Source of the DNA: an uncultured Christensenella sp.
GTDB taxonomy: Bacteria > Bacillota > Clostridia > Christensenellales > UBA1242
NCBI GenBank assembly: GCA_948471335.1
Contig: CAOKRZ010000016.1
Location: 1-14,828 of the forward strand
Length of the DNA: 14,828 nucleotides
Direction: 5' to 3'
In this document: positions 13,297-14,828 of the stretch, one piece after another
Layout of the letters: each line of letters starts with the position of its first letter
Position numbering within the stretch: the stretch's first letter is position 1
Notes under the pieces: model-generated
The model's input: only the letters and a program-made list of their open reading frames with translations
What the model was told of the DNA's origin: nothing
Database searches by the model: none
Translations under genes and position numbers: made by a program

Positions 13297-13923
13297 TTAT
13301 CTCGAATACAATTCGACAATAAGTTGTTCTTTGATATCTGGGTCGATATCTTCTCTGCTAGGAAGTGCTACAATTTTCCCAGTAAGAGTGTTTGTATCAA
13401 ATTCAAGCCATTTTGGCATAACAACTTTCATGCCTTTAAGAGATTTGAATGCATCAAGTTCTTGCTTGCTTTCTTTGATTGCAATCACATCGCCAACTTT
13501 AACTCTGAAAGAAGCGATGTCAACTCTCTTTCCATTGACTGTGATATGACCATGATTTACGATTTGACGGCATTGCTTTCTGCTTGCGCCGATACCCATG
13601 CGGTAAACAACATTGTCAAGTCTTCTTTCGATAAGAGAGAGCATGTTTTCACCAACAATACCCTTCATTCTTCCAGCATCTTCATAGTAGTCTCTGAATT
13701 GTTTTTCAAGAATGCCATACATTCTTTTTACTTTTTGTTTTTCACGAAGTTGTGTGCCATATTCTGAGAAAGTCACTCTTCTTCTTGAGTTGCCGTGTTG
13801 TCCAGGGATAACAGGGCGTCTTTCCATAGCGCATTTCTTTGTTGTACAACGCTCACCTTTAAGAAAAAGCTTGCAACCTTCGCGTCTGCACTGACGGCAG
13901 TCAGGTTCAATAGTTCTTGCCAT
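13297..13923 (-). CDS. rpsD: Small-subunit ribosomal protein S4, zinc-binding type
   Basis: S4 starts 30S assembly by binding the 5' domain of 16S rRNA and, in E. coli, represses its own operon through the mRNA leader. 208 residues, normal. The N-terminus carries a cysteine cluster, C9-x2-C12 and C26-x4-C31 (C17 also present), the zinc-binding pattern of C+ S4 proteins; Bacillus has the cysteine-free form. The rest is typical: RPVIPGQHG (36-44), SEYGTQLREKQKVKRMYG (53-70), and the S4 RNA-binding domain with ERRLDNVVYRMG (99-110) and GHITVNGKRVDIASFRVKVGD (124-144). Start MARTIEPDC has AAAGGAG upstream. Its place between rpsK and rpoA is as in Clostridia, while Bacillus keeps rpsD elsewhere. 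Confidence 0.97.
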   Translation of the reverse strand: MARTIEPDCRQCRREGCKLFLKGERCTTKKCAMERRPVIPGQHGNSRRRVTFSEYGTQLREKQKVKRMYGILEKQFRDYYEDAGRMKGIVGENMLSLIERRLDNVVYRMGIGASRKQCRQIVNHGHITVNGKRVDIASFRVKVGDVIAIKESKQELDAFKSLKGMKVVMPKWLEFDTNTLTGKIVALPSREDIDPDIKEQLIVELYSR

Positions 13924-13937
13924 ATTCCTTTCTCCTT

Positions 13938-14342
13938 TTAAACTCTTCTTGTCTTAGGAGGTCTGCAACCGTTGTGCGCGATTGGCGAAACATCCTTGAT
14001 CATAGTAACATTAAGGTCGCAGTTTTGAAGTGATCTGATTGCAAGCTCACGTCCAGAGCCAGGTCCTTTAACAAAAACTTCAACACTTGCAATTCCGTGT
14101 TCTTTTGCAACTTTTGCAGCGTCTTCTACGAAAGATTGAGCTGCGAAAGGAGTGCTTTTCTTTGAACCTTTAAGTCCAAGTTTACCAGAAGTGCACCAAG
14201 ACAAAACGTTGCCTTGGCAATCAGTAAAGCAAACAATTGTGTTGTTGAAAGAAGTTTTGATATGAACTTGTCCAACTGATATATTTTTGCTAACTCTTTT
14301 CTTAGTTTTAGTTGTTTTCTTTGCAGTTTTCTTAACAGCCAT
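13938..14342 (-). CDS. rpsK: Small-subunit ribosomal protein S11
   Basis: S11 is part of the 30S platform near the mRNA exit and the 3' end of 16S rRNA. 134 residues, with a lysine-rich N-terminal tail (1-18) and the family core: SFNNTIV (31-37), GNVLSWCTSGKLGLKGSKKSTPFAAQ (as 44-69), VKGPGSGRELAIRSL and the end DVSPIAHNGCRPPKTRRV. The cysteines in VCFTDCQG and SWCTSG are unusual, since the common form is SWASAG. It lies 10 nt after rpsM and 14 nt before rpsD, so all three are co-transcribed. Confidence 0.97.
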   Translation of the reverse strand: MAVKKTAKKTTKTKKRVSKNISVGQVHIKTSFNNTIVCFTDCQGNVLSWCTSGKLGLKGSKKSTPFAAQSFVEDAAKVAKEHGIASVEVFVKGPGSGRELAIRSLQNCDLNVTMIKDVSPIAHNGCRPPKTRRV

Positions 14343-14352
14343 TTCCTACTCC

Positions 14353-14730
14353 TTACTTTCCTTTCTTTGAGCTTCCAGCTACAACCTTCTTAGGTCCTTT
14401 TCTAGTTCTTGCGTTGTTTCTAGTGTTTTGACCTCTTACAGGAAGACCCTTTCTGTGACGAATGCCACGGAAGCAACCCATTTCATTGAGTTTTTTAATG
14501 TCCATGTCGACTTTTTTGCGAAGTTCACCTTCAACGATGACATTATGTTCGATATAATTTCTAAGTTTAGCAACTTGATCGTCAGTCAAATCTTTAACGC
14601 GAACGTCTGCGCTAACGCCTGTTGCTTCACAAATTTTGTTGGATGTTACCCTGCCGATTCCATAGATGTAAGTAAGACCGAGTTCCAATCTCTTTTCTCT
14701 TGGTAAATCCACACCAGCAATTCTTGCCAT
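14353..14730 (-). CDS. rpsM: Small-subunit ribosomal protein S13
   Basis: S13 is in the 30S head and contacts the 50S subunit (bridge B1) and the P-site tRNA. 125 residues. It contains MARIAGVDLPREKRLELGLTYIYGIGR (opening, helix-two-turn-helix follows), KVRDLT-like VKDLTDDQV, the MGCFRGIRHRKGLPVRGQNT signature at 83-102 and a basic C-terminal tail ending in KKGK. The ribosome site GGAGG lies 7-8 nt before the ATG. It follows rpmJ after about 30 nt. Confidence 0.97.
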   Translation of the reverse strand: MARIAGVDLPREKRLELGLTYIYGIGRVTSNKICEATGVSADVRVKDLTDDQVAKLRNYIEHNVIVEGELRKKVDMDIKKLNEMGCFRGIRHRKGLPVRGQNTRNNARTRKGPKKVVAGSSKKGK

Positions 14731-14760
14731 TTATAAATTCCTCCAATTTTAATTTTTTTT

Positions 14761-14826
14761 TTAGCCTTGAACTTGTTTGTGCTTAGCGCTCTTTGAGCAG
14801 ATGACCATAACTTTGCCTTCTCTCTT
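14761..14826 (-). CDS. rpmJ: Large-subunit ribosomal protein L36, 3' part
   Basis: The last 21 codons of L36, too short to show as a standard open frame: KREGKVMVIC, SKSAKHKQ, VQG and a TAA. The KGKVMVIC...KHKQ-QG ending is diagnostic. The Cys and His seen here are the third and fourth zinc ligands of the C+ form; the first two cysteines lie beyond the window. Position ahead of rpsM is as in most Firmicutes. Confidence 0.93.
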   Translation of the reverse strand, partial: KREGKVMVICSKSAKHKQVQG

Positions 14827-14828
14827 AA

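Noticed and set aside
13093..13767. A 224-codon plus-strand open frame opposite rpoA and rpsD
   Set aside because: It is antisense to two unmistakable, highly conserved genes, with no ribosome site.

Overview
The window looks like chromosomal DNA from an AT-rich Gram-positive bacterium, most likely an uncultured Clostridia-like Firmicute. The reasons are the gene order rpmJ-rpsM-rpsK-rpsD-rpoA-rplQ with rpsD inside the alpha operon, a cysteine-containing (zinc-type) ribosomal protein S4, a whiA-dnaE neighbourhood, strong AGGAG-type ribosome binding sites, and many hairpin-plus-U-tract terminators. The standard bacterial code fits all the genes, so I see no sign of UGA recoding. Every gene I can support lies on the minus strand, so transcription runs from the high-coordinate end to the low one.

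Layout in the direction of transcription. (1) 14828-11795: the ribosomal alpha operon, with the 3' end of rpmJ, then rpsM, rpsK, rpsD, rpoA and rplQ, closed by a terminator at about 11763-11787. (2) 11627-11107: a one-gene unit encoding an unrecognised 143-residue protein, with its own near-consensus promoter and terminator. (3) 11084-5111: dtd (D-aminoacyl-tRNA deacylase), then a free-standing PHP-family phosphoesterase, whiA and dnaE. A second promoter overlaps the end of dtd and feeds the last three. The genes rapZ and yvcK, which I would expect between the PHP gene and whiA in relatives, are absent. (4) 5032-3837: a strong promoter driving six tRNA genes, Gly(UCC), Arg(UCU), His(GUG), Gln(CUG), Gln(UUG) and Lys(UUU), ending at a terminator. 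Both tRNA-Gln genes are followed by the same structured repeat of about 156 bp. (5) 3836-3705: a GC-rich structured element that ends exactly like a tRNA (part of a T arm, acceptor strand, CCA) and runs straight into its own terminator, yet has no recognisable tRNA 5' half. (6) 3573-1448: a two-gene, AT-rich accessory unit. It encodes a membrane-anchored protein with an Mrr-like but catalytically degenerate domain and a C-terminal KTSC domain, overlapping an ADP-ribosylglycohydrolase with intact motifs; a terminator follows. (7) 1356-1: exodeoxyribonuclease III, apparently from a leaderless mRNA, and a short-chain dehydrogenase cut by the window edge.

Most of the window is housekeeping: translation (ribosomal proteins, tRNAs, Dtd), transcription (RpoA), replication and repair (DnaE, ExoIII), and cell-cycle regulation (WhiA). 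The parts that look undescribed are the tRNA-adjacent block at 3574-4643 and the Mrr-like/KTSC plus ADP-ribosylglycohydrolase pair beside it. Together they have the look of an accessory insertion next to a tRNA array, although no integrase or transposase is present. Functions proposed for that pair are inference only.
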